A stretch of DNA of 64,000 bases from Phycisphaerales bacterium (lineage in GTDB: Bacteria > Planctomycetota > Phycisphaerae > Phycisphaerales > SM1A02), in NCBI GenBank assembly GCA_029246705.1, contig JAQWMQ010000020.1, positions 17,020 to 81,019 on the forward strand. Reading direction: 5' to 3'. Position 1 is the stretch's first letter, and the number at the start of each line of letters is the position of its first letter. Below are positions 36,307-45,229 of this stretch, in pieces. The notes beneath the pieces are model-generated. The model was not told the DNA's origin and ran no database searches. It was given only the letters and a program-made list of their open reading frames with translations. Both the position numbers and the translations under genes were made by a program.

Positions 36307-37494
36307 ATGACCATCATGTTCCTCAACGTGCTGCTGAGCACCTCTCTTCTTGTCGCAACGCCCCAGGACGCACCCGACACCACCCCCCCGGATCAACCGG
36401 AGATGACGGAAGCCGATCCGCTTCTCGAGGGCTGGGAGGACGAGGAATGGGTTGAATTCGAGCTGATCGATTTCGGCCGGGTGTTCGACCTCGATGGTGA
36501 CGGCAAGGTCGGTCGATACGAGGCCGCGGCCGCCGCGATGCAGATCGCACTGGAGATCGAGTCGGAAGGTTCATCCACCGAGGCGTTCGGCGAGCGCCTG
36601 GCGGATCGGGCCGCCTGGCGGTTCGAATGGATGGACCTCCTCTTCGAGGAGCTGGACACCGATCGAAGCGGACTCATCGAGACCGAGGAACTGGATGACG
36701 AGATCCTCGACCTGCTCGAACTCGAACCCGAGGACCTCGACGTCGACGGTGACGGCGAGATTCGTCGGCGAGATCTCATGATGTTCGAACTGGGTGAACC
36801 CTCTGCCATGGAGATCGGGGAGGAAGTCGACTTCCTCATCGACGAGATGGGGGCTGTCGAATCGGGTGCGATCGACTACGACTCGATGCCCGCGGACCTT
36901 CGGAGGGAGCTGCCCCGTCGACATGACACCGACCAGGACGGCCGACTGGATCGCAAGGAACTGGTGGAGGCGTTCCTGCTGCCACTTCGGCCCGCGCGGT
37001 TCATGGTGAAGGGCACCACCGCCACGCTCACCGGGACCCTCGGGCCGGACATCGCCGCACGAACCCTGCGGTTGCTGCTGGAACACCCCGAAGTGCGGAC
37101 GATCGAGCTTCTGGAGTGCGCCGGTTCGATCGACGATGAAGCCAATGCCCTTGCGGGGCGCCTGATCCACGCCGCGGGTCTTGCGACCGTGGTCCCCCAC
37201 GACGGGGTGATCGCCTCGGGGGGCGTTGACATCTTCCTGGCGGGAACCCCGGCGACCGCGAACGCCGGAGCGATGATCGGGGTGCATGCCTGGTCGGACG
37301 ACATGATGGAGATCCAAGCCGGGGATTTCGAGCGGGACCACCCGGCCCACGAGCTGTACCTGAGCTATCTGCGGGAGATAGAGGCTCCGGAAGCCTTCTA
37401 CTGGTTCAGCATCGAAGCTGCTCCGGCAGACGACATCCACTGGATGACCGAGGTGGAACTGGCACGCTTCGGGGTGAAAAGCACTACGCAATAG
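36307..37494 (+). CDS. Exported EF-hand protein fused to a ClpP/crotonase-like domain
   Basis: Protein of 395 residues, start supported by AGAGGGA six bases upstream, with a short signal-like N terminus. Residues ~55-235 contain four EF-hand-type loops (DLDGDGKVGRYE, DTDRSGLIETEE, DVDGDGEIRRRD, DTDQDGRLDRKE), predicted to bind Ca2+. Residues ~240-390 resemble the periplasmic ClpP-like family (COG3904 type). A strand-rich start (ATLTGTLGPDIA) leads to a candidate nucleophile Ser304 in VIASGGVD and His327 in IGVHAW. The combination suggests a Ca2+-responsive exported peptidase or pseudo-peptidase; activity is unproven. Confidence 0.8.
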   Translation: MTIMFLNVLLSTSLLVATPQDAPDTTPPDQPEMTEADPLLEGWEDEEWVEFELIDFGRVFDLDGDGKVGRYEAAAAAMQIALEIESEGSSTEAFGERLADRAAWRFEWMDLLFEELDTDRSGLIETEELDDEILDLLELEPEDLDVDGDGEIRRRDLMMFELGEPSAMEIGEEVDFLIDEMGAVESGAIDYDSMPADLRRELPRRHDTDQDGRLDRKELVEAFLLPLRPARFMVKGTTATLTGTLGPDIAARTLRLLLEHPEVRTIELLECAGSIDDEANALAGRLIHAAGLATVVPHDGVIASGGVDIFLAGTPATANAGAMIGVHAWSDDMMEIQAGDFERDHPAHELYLSYLREIEAPEAFYWFSIEAAPADDIHWMTEVELARFGVKSTTQ

Positions 37495-37858
37495 CCCGGA
37501 AGTAGCCCGCTGAAGCACTCCGATGCGGGCAGAAGCCTGAGTCGCCTCGGCGCTCCAAGGAGGGCCCGGGCCGAGGAATCACGGGGAATCTGGCATTCCG
37601 ATTTGCTGACACCAGCCTCAGGCGGTACCGTCAGAGTCATCGGGAGGCATCGTGTCGCCCGATGGCACCGTCGTCGGCCCCAATGGCCGTCGGGACTCCG
37701 AGGCCCTCATGCCCATGACCCGTTCGAACCCGGCACCCTGCAACTCATGATCGATCGAGTTGCAACCTCGCCAACGGTAGCCAGCACCCTGCACCGAGAT
37801 GACCGAACCCGCCCGGGATCAACCCGCGCGTGGGTACTGTCGTCGTACATCACCGCCT
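37495..37858 (+). promoter_or_regulatory. Intergenic region and presumed infC leader
   Basis: The 378 bases before the infC start contain no frame that looks coding; a short open frame at 37603-37860 has no recognisable product. A weak promoter-like pair TTGCTG (37603-37608) and TACCGT (37626-37631), 17 bases apart, would leave a ~235-base leader. No riboswitch or L20-type pseudoknot was recognised. Confidence 0.35.
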
Positions 37859-37875
37859 AGGAGGACTCACCCATT
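37859..37875 (+). promoter_or_regulatory. infC ribosome binding site with ATT start codon
   Basis: AGGAGG (37859-37864) is followed after eight bases by ATT (37873-37875), in frame with the complete IF-3 N-terminal domain. The first in-frame ATG is 35 codons further on, inside conserved sequence. Non-canonical start codons are the classical basis of infC autoregulation, because IF-3 discriminates against them. Confidence 0.8.
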
Positions 37876-38658
37876 CCACGCAGACGCTTCTACCGACCGG
37901 TCCAGGCACCCACTGGACCACGCACCAACGAACGAATCAGGATCTCACCCATCCGGCTTGTCGACGAAGACGGCGAGATGGTCGGGGTCGTCGAGACCGA
38001 CGAAGCTCGCCAGCGAGCGAGAGAACTTGGACTCGACCTCGTCGAGATCGCCGCCGATGTCCGCCCCCCGGTCTGCCGGATCATGGACTTCGGCAAGTTC
38101 AAGTACGAGAAGTCCAAGAAGGACCGTGCCAACAAGACGAAGACCACCGAACTCAAGGAGGTTCGTCTCGGCCGATCGATGAAGATCGATCCGCATGACA
38201 TCGAGATCCGACTCAAGCAGGCCAGGAAGTTCCTGATGGACGGACACAAGGTCCAGATCGTCCAGAACTTCCGCGGCCGCGAGATGGCCCACAAGGATCG
38301 CGGCAACCAGCGGATGAAGGAGATCGTCGAGCAGATGGAAGATATCGCCAAGGTCGAGCTCTACCCCCGGATGGCGGGTCGACGCATGACCATGGTGCTC
38401 TCGCCCGACAAGGCCAAGATCCAGTCCTACCGCCAGACCCACGGCATCAAGGAACCGGAGAAGCCCAAGCACGCTCCCGAGGAGGAGGAAACCGAGGCAT
38501 CATCGGGAAACCTCATGGATGCCGGAGAGGCTGCAGCCCTGATGGACGCCGTGGAAGGCACCTCGGCCCCGGTCAAGGAGACTCCCAGCTCTGAAGCTCC
38601 TGAAGCTCCAGAAGCTCCAGAGACCCCCGACGCCGAGAAGACGCCGGAGGACGGCTGA
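37873..38658 (+). CDS. infC: Translation initiation factor IF-3, ATT start, long acidic tail
   Basis: Protein of 261 residues if started at ATT 37873. Starting at the ATG at 37978 would delete the conserved NERIRISPIRLVDEDGE segment of the N-terminal domain. The core shows RPPVCRIMDFGKFKYE at the end of the N domain, then KTTELKEVRLGRSMKIDPHD and VQIVQNFRGREMAHKDRG of the C domain, which binds the 30S subunit and checks initiation. About 70 extra C-terminal residues, rich in Glu/Ala/Pro (repeated EAPEAPEAPE), are absent from E. coli IF-3 (180 residues). rpmI and rplT, the usual neighbours, are not downstream. Confidence 0.93.
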   Translation: MPRRRFYRPVQAPTGPRTNERIRISPIRLVDEDGEMVGVVETDEARQRARELGLDLVEIAADVRPPVCRIMDFGKFKYEKSKKDRANKTKTTELKEVRLGRSMKIDPHDIEIRLKQARKFLMDGHKVQIVQNFRGREMAHKDRGNQRMKEIVEQMEDIAKVELYPRMAGRRMTMVLSPDKAKIQSYRQTHGIKEPEKPKHAPEEEETEASSGNLMDAGEAAALMDAVEGTSAPVKETPSSEAPEAPEAPETPDAEKTPEDG

Positions 38659-38719
38659 TCGCCCCGCAGCGGACGAACGGCTGAAAAACGGCTGAAGTAA
38701 AAGCCCAGGCAAGAAAGAA

Positions 38720-38751
38720 AGCCCGCCGGAACCTCGAGGTTCCGGCGGGCT
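38720..38751. terminator. Bidirectional terminator between infC and the convergent gene
   Basis: A 14-bp perfect stem (38720-38733 with 38738-38751) around a TCGA loop, with GTTTCGTT on one side and AAAGAAAGAA on the other. It can serve infC and the convergent exported-protein gene. Confidence 0.85.
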
Positions 38752-38804
38752 GTTTCGTTGGACTGCAGCTTCCGGGGACGGTTGCCCCCTGGGAACGCTG
38801 TCGA

Positions 38805-39512
38805 TCAGGCGCGACGACGACGTGAGACGATGCCCGCGAGGCCGAGGAGCGCCAGGGCGCCCGGTGCCGGGATCGCTTCGCCTGACCAGACGACGTTGTC
38901 GATCATCAGCGTCTCGGTACCCGAGTTGCTGGAGAAGGTGATGACCACTTCGCTGTCGGTCAGACCGGTCCAGGTCAGGGTCGTCCATGCACCTTCGATG
39001 CCGAGATCGTCGATGTCCGAACCGGTGGTGTCGATGCCGACTTCACCGCCGGCGGTGATGGTCAGGAAGTCCACGTTCGGTTCGGTGGTCTCGTAGCCAG
39101 TCGAGTTCAGCCAGAAGTCGAGGCTGACGGAATCGGCACCGGCGACCGCGGAGAGGGTCAGCACCATGATGCCGTCGATGTCGGAGAGCTGGTAGCCCTG
39201 ATTGCCGTTGGTGAAACCGCCGGGGCTGCCGCTGCCGGTGTAGTCCGTCACGCCGACGAAGTCGCCATCGGTGAGTCCGACGCCGGTGTTGGTACGGAAG
39301 GTGGCGTCAAAGCCAGCACCGTCTACCGCGGACATGCCGGCATAGTTGATGAGGTCATGGTCGAAGCTACCACCGTCGACGGTGGCGTCGACGTACTGGG
39401 CACCAAGATCGTCGGGGCTTTCAAAGCTCTGGACAAAAAGCGTTTCGCCGTTCGCGGCGGCGCCGATACCCAAGAGGCAGAGGGCGCTGAAACCTGTCGT
39501 CATAATCTTCAT
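38805..39512 (-). CDS. Exported protein with PEP-CTERM-like C-terminal sorting tail
   Basis: Protein of 235 residues. The ATG at 39512 is chosen because AAGGA lies nine bases upstream; the ATG at 39521 would directly abut that site. A signal peptide (FSALCLLGIGAAANGE) is followed by a beta-sandwich-like domain (FVQSFESPDDLGAQYVDATV, then VSLDFWLNSTGYET and LMIDNVVWSG). The C terminus IPAPGALALLGLAGIVSRRRRA is a proline motif, hydrophobic span and Arg cluster, as in PEP-CTERM-type substrates. Probably surface-attached or secreted; function unknown. Confidence 0.8.
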   Translation of the reverse strand: MKIMTTGFSALCLLGIGAAANGETLFVQSFESPDDLGAQYVDATVDGGSFDHDLINYAGMSAVDGAGFDATFRTNTGVGLTDGDFVGVTDYTGSGSPGGFTNGNQGYQLSDIDGIMVLTLSAVAGADSVSLDFWLNSTGYETTEPNVDFLTITAGGEVGIDTTGSDIDDLGIEGAWTTLTWTGLTDSEVVITFSSNSGTETLMIDNVVWSGEAIPAPGALALLGLAGIVSRRRRA

Positions 39513-39851
39513 GGGAGTCATTCCTTAAACTTCTTTGGTCTTCTCAATCTCAAGTACTTGGAAAACAACGATCTTCCACATCGTTGTCTGGAAGCGCGGA
39601 AAGGTACCGGTCAACCCCATGCGGGGTCACTGGTCAGCCCTGTCCCTTCGAAATGTCTTCCCTGCCTCTCGATCTCTTCAAGATCAAGAATAGCGAAACC
39701 GGACCACCGCCACAATCAATGTCTGAAGAGTCAGAGGGATCTTTGCGATTTCCCGACCGAAGCGCCAAATACCCCACCTGAGGGGCTCAATAACCCTATT
39801 TTCGACGAGGACGTGTTGTGGATTTCTCAGGGGCGTGGAGACCAGGGCGGC
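39513..39851. promoter_or_regulatory. 339-base gap between pheS 3' end and the sorted protein gene
   Basis: No coding frame is convincing here. Two hairpins lie in the leader of the minus-strand exported protein: an 8-bp stem at 39565-39587 (ACAACGAT/ATCGTTGT) and a 5-bp ACCCC/GGGGT stem at 39614-39627. A small CCCC/GGGG hairpin at 39773-39786, with TATTT beyond it on the minus strand, could end pheS transcription. Confidence 0.4.
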
Positions 39852-40847
39852 TCAGAATTGGCGCAGGAATCGAGCGTCATTGTCGTAAAACCAGCGCAGA
39901 TCAGGGATTCCGTACTTCCGCATGGCGATTCGCTCGATGCCCAGTCCGAAGGCATATCCGGTGTATTCCTCCGGATCGATTCCGGCGGAGCTCAGAACAT
40001 TCGGGTGGACCATGCCGCAACCGCCGAGTTCAACCCACATCCACTCGTCCTTGACCCGCATCTTCATGTCGATTTCGGCGGAGGGCTCGGTGAACGGGAA
40101 GAAACCGGGGCGCATGCGCACCTCTGCCTCCTCGCCGAAGTAGGTGCGCGCGAACTGGAAGAGCACGGTCTTCAGATCGACCATGTTCACGCCACGATCG
40201 ATGTAGAGGCCCTCGATCTGGTGGAACATCGAGTAGTGGGTCGCATCATGGGTGTCGGGCCTGTAGACGCGACCGATCGCCGTGACCCGGAGCGGCGGCT
40301 TCTGCTTTTCCATGGCACGAATCTGGACAGTCGAGGTCTGTGACCGAAGCAGCTTCAACCCCCCCTCGGACCCGGCGAGGTAGAAGTTCTCGATCTCGTC
40401 ACGAGCGGGGTGCTCGGGTGGAATGTTCAAGGCGGTGAAGTTGTGTCGTTCATCCTCGACTTCAGGCCCTTCAGCGATGGCGAAGCCCATGCGTGCGAAC
40501 ACCTCGGCAACTTCGGCCATGGTGCGACTGAGGACATGGCGGCACCCACCACCCCCACCGATGCCGGGTTCGGTCACGTCCACCGTCGGCCCCACCGAAG
40601 CCGATGAGGATGCCGTCGATTTCCTTGCCTCGAAAGCGGTCTCGAGGCTCTTCTTGACTTCGTTCAAGCGCTTGCCGACCGCGGGCTTCTCCTCACGAGA
40701 GACTTCCTTGAGCCGAGGCATCATCGCCTTCAATCGGCCCTTCGAGCCGAGGTAGGCGATGCGCCAGGCCTCGAGCCCATCCACGTCGGAGATGCCGTCA
40801 AGCTGCCCGAGGGCGTCGGATTCGAGTTGTTCGAGTTCGGAAAGCAT
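39852..40847 (-). CDS. pheS: Phenylalanyl-tRNA synthetase alpha subunit
   Basis: Catalytic subunit of the alpha2-beta2 synthetase that charges tRNA-Phe. Protein of 331 residues, normal length. The N-terminal ~85 residues form the tRNA-binding coiled coil (AWRIAYLGSKGRLK). Class II motifs follow: GFAIAEGPEVE, the HDATHYSMFHQIEG segment of motif 2, RPGFFPFTEPSAEID, GGCGMVHPNVL and FGLGIERIAM (motif 3). pheT is not adjacent in this window, unlike in most bacteria. It lies behind the ribosomal cluster but beyond that cluster's terminator. Confidence 0.97.
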   Translation of the reverse strand: MLSELEQLESDALGQLDGISDVDGLEAWRIAYLGSKGRLKAMMPRLKEVSREEKPAVGKRLNEVKKSLETAFEARKSTASSSASVGPTVDVTEPGIGGGGGCRHVLSRTMAEVAEVFARMGFAIAEGPEVEDERHNFTALNIPPEHPARDEIENFYLAGSEGGLKLLRSQTSTVQIRAMEKQKPPLRVTAIGRVYRPDTHDATHYSMFHQIEGLYIDRGVNMVDLKTVLFQFARTYFGEEAEVRMRPGFFPFTEPSAEIDMKMRVKDEWMWVELGGCGMVHPNVLSSAGIDPEEYTGYAFGLGIERIAMRKYGIPDLRWFYDNDARFLRQF

Positions 40848-40873
40848 GGGCGGAAGTCTACTCGATCATGAAA

Positions 40874-40897
40874 GAGCCCCGGCGAGTGCCGGGGCTC
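40874..40897 (-). terminator. Terminator of the S10-spc-alpha cluster
   Basis: A 10-bp perfect GC-rich stem (40874-40883 with 40888-40897) and a four-base loop, followed on the minus strand by CTTTCAT. It lies 28 bases after the rplQ stop, between the ribosomal cluster and pheS. Confidence 0.8.
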
Positions 40898-40924
40898 CGA
40901 TTGCATTCTTCTGTTGAGCCGCGT

Positions 40925-41644
40925 TCAGCCTTCAGCGGGCTTCTGGGGATCATCGGTCGCTTCCGTCTCCGGAGCAGCCTCGGGAGCGTTTGCTGGCGGC
41001 TCGGCCACGGCGGTGGCTGTGGCGTCCTCTGCGGGAGCCTCCTCGGCTTCGGCCACCGGAGCAGCCGCGTCCTCCTTGCGCAGACCCGCCGCGAAGGCGG
41101 TTCGACGATCAGCTGACTTGCGTCGGTTGGAGACGCCGCCCCCGATCTGGGGACCCTCTTCCTTACCGACCAGCTGGAGGATCACGAGATCCGTGCCGTC
41201 ACCGAGGCGGTGCTTGTCGAGCTTCACGATACGGGTGTACCCCCCATCGCGATCCTCGAACATGGGTGCAATCCGCTCGAAGAGGTGCTGGACCAGTCGC
41301 GGAGCCTTGCGAACTTCACCGTACCGGTTGAACTCGATCTTGCTCGCATCCGGAAGATCGAAGAAGGCATTGAGCTTCTTGTCCTCGGGCACGTTGGGAT
41401 CGGCCAGCCAGGCGAAGACCTTGCGGTCGTTGATCTGGGCTTCGACCCGACGTCGGGTCTGGAGTCCCTTGCTCTTCTTCGCCATGGTGATGAGCTTCTC
41501 CACGAACGGCTGGACGGCCTTCGCCTTGGGCATCGTGGTTTCGATCTGCCCGTGTTCGAAGAGTCCAGCAGCCATGTTCCGCAACATTGCGCGACGGTGC
41601 TCGCTTTTGCGGTTGAGTTGCTTTCCGTAGATTCGATGACGCAT
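40925..41644 (-). CDS. rplQ: 50S ribosomal protein L17 with long C-terminal tail
   Basis: Protein of 239 residues. The N terminus MRHRIYGKQLNRKSEHRRA and the segment MLRNMAAGLFEHGQIETT are diagnostic of L17. After the core (to about residue 165, ending near LVILQLVG) there is a ~75-residue tail rich in Ala, Glu and Pro, absent from E. coli L17 (127 residues). It is the last gene of the alpha-operon part, 90 bases behind rpoA. Confidence 0.96.
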   Translation of the reverse strand: MRHRIYGKQLNRKSEHRRAMLRNMAAGLFEHGQIETTMPKAKAVQPFVEKLITMAKKSKGLQTRRRVEAQINDRKVFAWLADPNVPEDKKLNAFFDLPDASKIEFNRYGEVRKAPRLVQHLFERIAPMFEDRDGGYTRIVKLDKHRLGDGTDLVILQLVGKEEGPQIGGGVSNRRKSADRRTAFAAGLRKEDAAAPVAEAEEAPAEDATATAVAEPPANAPEAAPETEATDDPQKPAEG

Positions 41645-41734
41645 CTGATTGCTCCTCCCCGCATAGGCGGGGTTCGAGTCGGACCCTCACGGGTGCGACT
41701 CCTGACTGCCCGTCGTGCGGGCTTCCCGAGGGAT

Positions 41735-42733
41735 TCAGTCCTCTTGCCATCCTTCAGGGACCTGCATCCCGAAGGAGAGACCGATGATCTCCAACTTCTT
41801 CTTGACTTCGCGGAGAGATGTTCGCCCGAAGCTTCGCAGGGAGAGGAGTTCATCCTCACTGCGCTGGACGAGGTCACCCACACGTCGAATACGACCACTT
41901 TCGAGACAGTTGCTGGCCCGAACCGAAAGCTCGAGTTCGGACATCGGCATCTGGAGCTTCCGAAGGAGCTCGAGATCCTCGTCGGTGGCCGCCATGACGT
42001 CCTCGGTGAGGGTGGTGGTGCCGATGTCTGAGAACTGCACGAAGGGATTGAGGTGCTTGCGAAGGATCTTCGCCGACTCGACCAGGGACATTTCAGGCGT
42101 GACGGTTCCGTCGGTCCAGATGTCCATGATCAGCTTGTCGTAGTTGGTCTTCTGCCCGACGCGGGTGTCCTCGGTGCGGTACCGGACACGCTTGACGGGG
42201 CTGAACACGGCGTCGATCGGGATCTCGCCGATGACCTGCTCGTCGTTTCGACCGAACTGATCCGATGCCGGCATGTAGCCACGACCGCTCTCGACCGTGA
42301 ACTCGGCCTCGAAATCGATGGTGTCGGTCAGGGTCGCGATGACGTGCTGGGGGTTGTGGATCGTGATGGAGGTGTCCGCCTCGATCATCTCGCCGGTGAC
42401 CTCACCGGGTCCCGAGACTTCAACCCGCATGGTGCGAGGTTCGTCGGACTCCATGCTGACGATCAGTCCCTTGATGTTCAGGATGATGTCGGTGACATCC
42501 TCCATGACTCCGGGAATCGTCGAGAACTCGTGGGGTGAGCCGGTGATGCGCACCTTGGTGACCGCTGAACCCTCGATGCTGGACAGCAGGATGCGACGAA
42601 GGCTGTTGCCAACGGTCGTACCGAAGCCGCGCTCAAAGGGCTCTGCGACGAAGCGGCCGAAGGTTTCGGACGCGGTGGTGGCGTCGAAGTCGACGCGTGC
42701 GGGAAGTTCGAGGCCTCGCCAGCGAACATGCAT
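41735..42733 (-). CDS. rpoA: RNA polymerase alpha subunit
   Basis: Protein of 332 residues from the ATG at 42733 (GGAG seven bases upstream; the open frame extends to 42901). The N-terminal dimerisation domain shows AEPFERGFGTTVGNSLRRIL, the classic alpha signature, and the C-terminal domain shows ELSVRASNCL and LRSFGRTSLREVKKKL, the region contacting UP elements and activators. rpsD (S4), which normally precedes rpoA, is absent; rpsK lies directly upstream. Confidence 0.98.
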   Translation of the reverse strand: MHVRWRGLELPARVDFDATTASETFGRFVAEPFERGFGTTVGNSLRRILLSSIEGSAVTKVRITGSPHEFSTIPGVMEDVTDIILNIKGLIVSMESDEPRTMRVEVSGPGEVTGEMIEADTSITIHNPQHVIATLTDTIDFEAEFTVESGRGYMPASDQFGRNDEQVIGEIPIDAVFSPVKRVRYRTEDTRVGQKTNYDKLIMDIWTDGTVTPEMSLVESAKILRKHLNPFVQFSDIGTTTLTEDVMAATDEDLELLRKLQMPMSELELSVRASNCLESGRIRRVGDLVQRSEDELLSLRSFGRTSLREVKKKLEIIGLSFGMQVPEGWQED

Positions 42734-42870
42734 GATGGAACTCCATGAATTCGACAGTACCGGTGGAACGGTGTACCCGGGCACCTCTCGGCTGAGTCCG
42801 GATGCCTGTCGATGCATCCGGCTGCCTTCTTCGTGCCCGAGCTCCAGAAAGCTCGAATGAGTCGTCGGCG

Positions 42871-43245
42871 TCAGACGCGACGACGCTTGCGGGGGCGACA
42901 TCCGTTGTGGGGGATGCCGGTGTGGTCCTCGATGGCCGTGACCTTGATGCCGTTGGCCTGGAGTGCGGTGATCGCCGACTCCCGACCGGGGCCAGGGCCT
43001 CGGACATGGACTTCAAGCTCGCGCATGCCCATTCGCTTGGCCTTGACCGCGCAGCGTTCGCTGGCGCGGGTGGCGGCGAAGGGGGTCGACTTGCGCGATC
43101 CCTTGAAGCCGACGGTTCCGGCGGAGTCCCAGCAGAGGGTCTCGCCATTGACGTCGGTGATGGTGATCATCGTGTTGTTGAAGGTGGCCTTGATGTGGGC
43201 CACGCCCTTCAACACGTTCTTGCGGATTTTCTTCTTGCTTGCCAT
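42871..43245 (-). CDS. rpsK: 30S ribosomal protein S11
   Basis: Protein of 124 residues from MASKKKIRK (43245). Signature blocks are [36 protein letters not shown] and [19 protein letters not shown], the conserved C-terminal end of S11. It forms part of the 30S platform near the mRNA exit. The gap to rpoA is 137 bases, the place where rpsD usually sits; no frame for S4 is present. Confidence 0.97.
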   Translation of the reverse strand: MASKKKIRKNVLKGVAHIKATFNNTMITITDVNGETLCWDSAGTVGFKGSRKSTPFAATRASERCAVKAKRMGMRELEVHVRGPGPGRESAITALQANGIKVTAIEDHTGIPHNGCRPRKRRRV

Positions 43246-43300
43246 GGTCACTTAGTTCCCAGGGAGTTCGGAGCACAATCGCTCGATCGACTCCGATTGA

Positions 43301-43678
43301 TCAACCCTTGACGCCCTTCTTGCCGGCGACGGTACGCTTGCGACCCTTACGGGTGCGGGCATTGCAGCGTGTGCGCTGACCGCGGACCGGGAGTCCCTTT
43401 CGATGACGTTCACCACGCCAGCAGCGGGTGTCCTTCAGACGTTGGATGTCCTGCTGCACCTGGCGGCGAAGCGCACCTTCCACGACGTGGTTGGTGTCGA
43501 TCTCGCCTGCGATTCCGGCGACCTCGTGGTCGGCCAGGTCCTTGGCGCGGGTGTCAGGATCGACCCCGACCTTCGCAAGGATGTCCTTCGAGGTGGCTGG
43601 ACCGACCCCGTGGACGTACTGCAGTGAGTACAGGATCTTCTTGTTCTCTGGAATGTCGACGCCTGCAATACGAGGCAT
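43301..43678 (-). CDS. rpsM: 30S ribosomal protein S13
   Basis: Protein of 125 residues, usual length about 120. N terminus MPRIAGVDIPENKKI, helix-hairpin region YVHGVGPATSKDILAK, and basic C-terminal tail GLPVRGQRTRCNARTRKG are diagnostic. It sits in the 30S head and bridges to L5 of the large subunit. Preceded by rpmJ in the usual order. Confidence 0.98.
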   Translation of the reverse strand: MPRIAGVDIPENKKILYSLQYVHGVGPATSKDILAKVGVDPDTRAKDLADHEVAGIAGEIDTNHVVEGALRRQVQQDIQRLKDTRCWRGERHRKGLPVRGQRTRCNARTRKGRKRTVAGKKGVKG

Positions 43679-43714
43679 GGTCTCGCGCTCCGTTCGTGGC
43701 CCGCTGTGCGGGGT

Positions 43715-43831
43715 TCAGCCCTGTCGGGCCTTCAACCTCGGGTTCTTCTTGTTGATGACGTACCGCTTCCCCTTGCGGATCACGATCTGGCAGTCTTTGG
43801 TCCTGCGCTTGATACTACTTTGAACCTTCAT
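43715..43831 (-). CDS. rpmJ: 50S ribosomal protein L36, largely zinc-site-less form
   Basis: A 38-residue gene, [20 protein letters not shown] plus a basic C terminus ending in KARQG. Length, the basic composition and position between infA and rpsM identify L36. The zinc-binding form of L36 has three Cys and one His; here only one Cys (residue 14) remains, so zinc binding is unlikely. It resembles the C-minus L36 variants that many bacteria use under zinc limitation, but here it is the copy in the main ribosomal cluster. Confidence 0.93.
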   Translation of the reverse strand: MKVQSSIKRRTKDCQIVIRKGKRYVINKKNPRLKARQG

Positions 43832-43902
43832 GGGGCCTGTCCTTGCTGAATTCCTGAATCTCGATGAGTCATTGGTGGTTGCTGGTAAATCGATGCGGGT
43901 GG

Positions 43903-44223
43903 TCAGGACTGACCACTCGTGGGTTTGGTCTGCCCCTCGGCCGGAGCAGCATCACCCTGGGCAGCGGGCTGTCCAGGTGCGTCGCCACCACGTTCACGCC
44001 TGGGCATGGGACCTCGATAGATGATCCGACCCTTGGTCATGTCGTAGGGGCTGATTTCAACGGTGACCGTATCACCCGGGACGGTCCTGATACGGGCGGT
44101 CTTCATCTTACCGCTGATGTAGGCAAGAATCTCATGGTCATTCGGCAATCTGACGCGGAACTGCGCATTAGGGAGCGCTTCCACGACCTCAGCCTCGAGT
44201 GTGATCTTTTCTTCCTTGGCCAT
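43903..44223 (-). CDS. infA: Translation initiation factor IF-1 with C-terminal tail
   Basis: Protein of 106 residues, compared with about 72 in most bacteria. The OB-fold core ([50 protein letters not shown]) is complete, and the extra ~30 residues are Gly/Gln/Pro/Ala rich. IF-1 binds the ribosomal A site during initiation. The map gene lies two bases upstream, a normal arrangement in the spc cluster. Confidence 0.97.
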   Translation of the reverse strand: MAKEEKITLEAEVVEALPNAQFRVRLPNDHEILAYISGKMKTARIRTVPGDTVTVEISPYDMTKGRIIYRGPMPRRERGGDAPGQPAAQGDAAPAEGQTKPTSGQS

Positions 44224-44225
44224 GC

Positions 44226-45194
44226 CTACTCTTTACCGCACTTTCTAGCGACCACGGAGTTTCGGGCCCCGTCGGTCAGGACGTCGCTACCGGATCTGGT
44301 GACTGCAATCGTATGCTCGAGATGACAGCTGACGGCGCCGGAGACGGTACGAACCGTCCATCCGTCGGCATCCTTCCGGGTATCGATCCGGGGGGCACGC
44401 CGGCCTTCGGACGACACCGCGTCAGGGTCCTGCCCCAGCATGACCAGCATCGGCTCGACGGCGAGCACCATGCCAGGACGGAGGGTGAAGTCCCCCCGAT
44501 GCTTCAGGGACAAGGTCATGACGCTTGGAGCACTGGGTGATTCATGAAGCTTGCGTCCGATGCCATGGCCGACGTAGTCCTCGACCACGCCGAAACCGGC
44601 TTCTGCAGATCGTTCTTCCATCTCGGAAGCGATCGCACTCCAACGGACACCAGGACGAATTCGCCTGATGGCGAGTTCGAGCACCGACCGCGTCGCTGCC
44701 AGGAGCATGCGGTGTGCTTCCTTCATGGCACCCACCGAGACGGTGATTGCCGCATCCGCACACCAGCCATCGAGTCTGACGCCACAATCGATCGAGACGA
44801 GGTCTCCGTCCTCGAGCGCCTGCTGTCCCGGCACACCGTGGATGACGGCGTCATTCACGCTGATGCAGGCGATGGCGGGAAAGCCCTGCCCGCGAACGTA
44901 TTCGGGATAGTGCAGGAAGAGGGGCTCGGCACCGGCGTCTTCGATGGTGGCTCGTGCCGCTTCATCGAGATCACGGGTTCGTGCACCGGCGACGCACTGT
45001 GCTGCGGCTGCCTCGAGGGCACCACGCAGGACCGTTCCTGCTGCCCTGATCGACTCGATCTCCGATTCGGTGCGCAGCGCCGGTGCCGCCGCGCCGGGTG
45101 CGCGGAGTCCGGTACGAGCACCACGCACCGACACCCCCGCCGCGGTATCCGCGTCGTTGGTGCTGGTGGTGAATGATCGAGTGGTCATGACCAT
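44226..45194 (-). CDS. map: Methionine aminopeptidase type I
   Basis: Removes the initiator methionine from nascent proteins. Protein of 322 residues if started at the ATG 45194; the ATG at 45188 or GTG at 45218 are alternatives. All metal ligands of the family are visible in order: the Asp pair in [17 protein letters not shown], His in [12 protein letters not shown], Glu in LAVEPML and Glu in LEHTIAV. The ~45 N-terminal residues are Thr/Ala-rich and not conserved. It occupies the standard place between secY and infA; adk is missing. Confidence 0.96.
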   Translation of the reverse strand: MVMTTRSFTTSTNDADTAAGVSVRGARTGLRAPGAAAPALRTESEIESIRAAGTVLRGALEAAAAQCVAGARTRDLDEAARATIEDAGAEPLFLHYPEYVRGQGFPAIACISVNDAVIHGVPGQQALEDGDLVSIDCGVRLDGWCADAAITVSVGAMKEAHRMLLAATRSVLELAIRRIRPGVRWSAIASEMEERSAEAGFGVVEDYVGHGIGRKLHESPSAPSVMTLSLKHRGDFTLRPGMVLAVEPMLVMLGQDPDAVSSEGRRAPRIDTRKDADGWTVRTVSGAVSCHLEHTIAVTRSGSDVLTDGARNSVVARKCGKE

Positions 45195-45229
45195 GGTTGA
45201 TCTCGAGCCGGTCTGCACGGTGGTGCAGG

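Noticed and set aside
37603..37860. 85-codon frame just upstream of infC as a leader peptide
   Set aside because: No ribosome binding site, no conserved features, and it ends immediately at the infC ribosome binding site by chance of frame.
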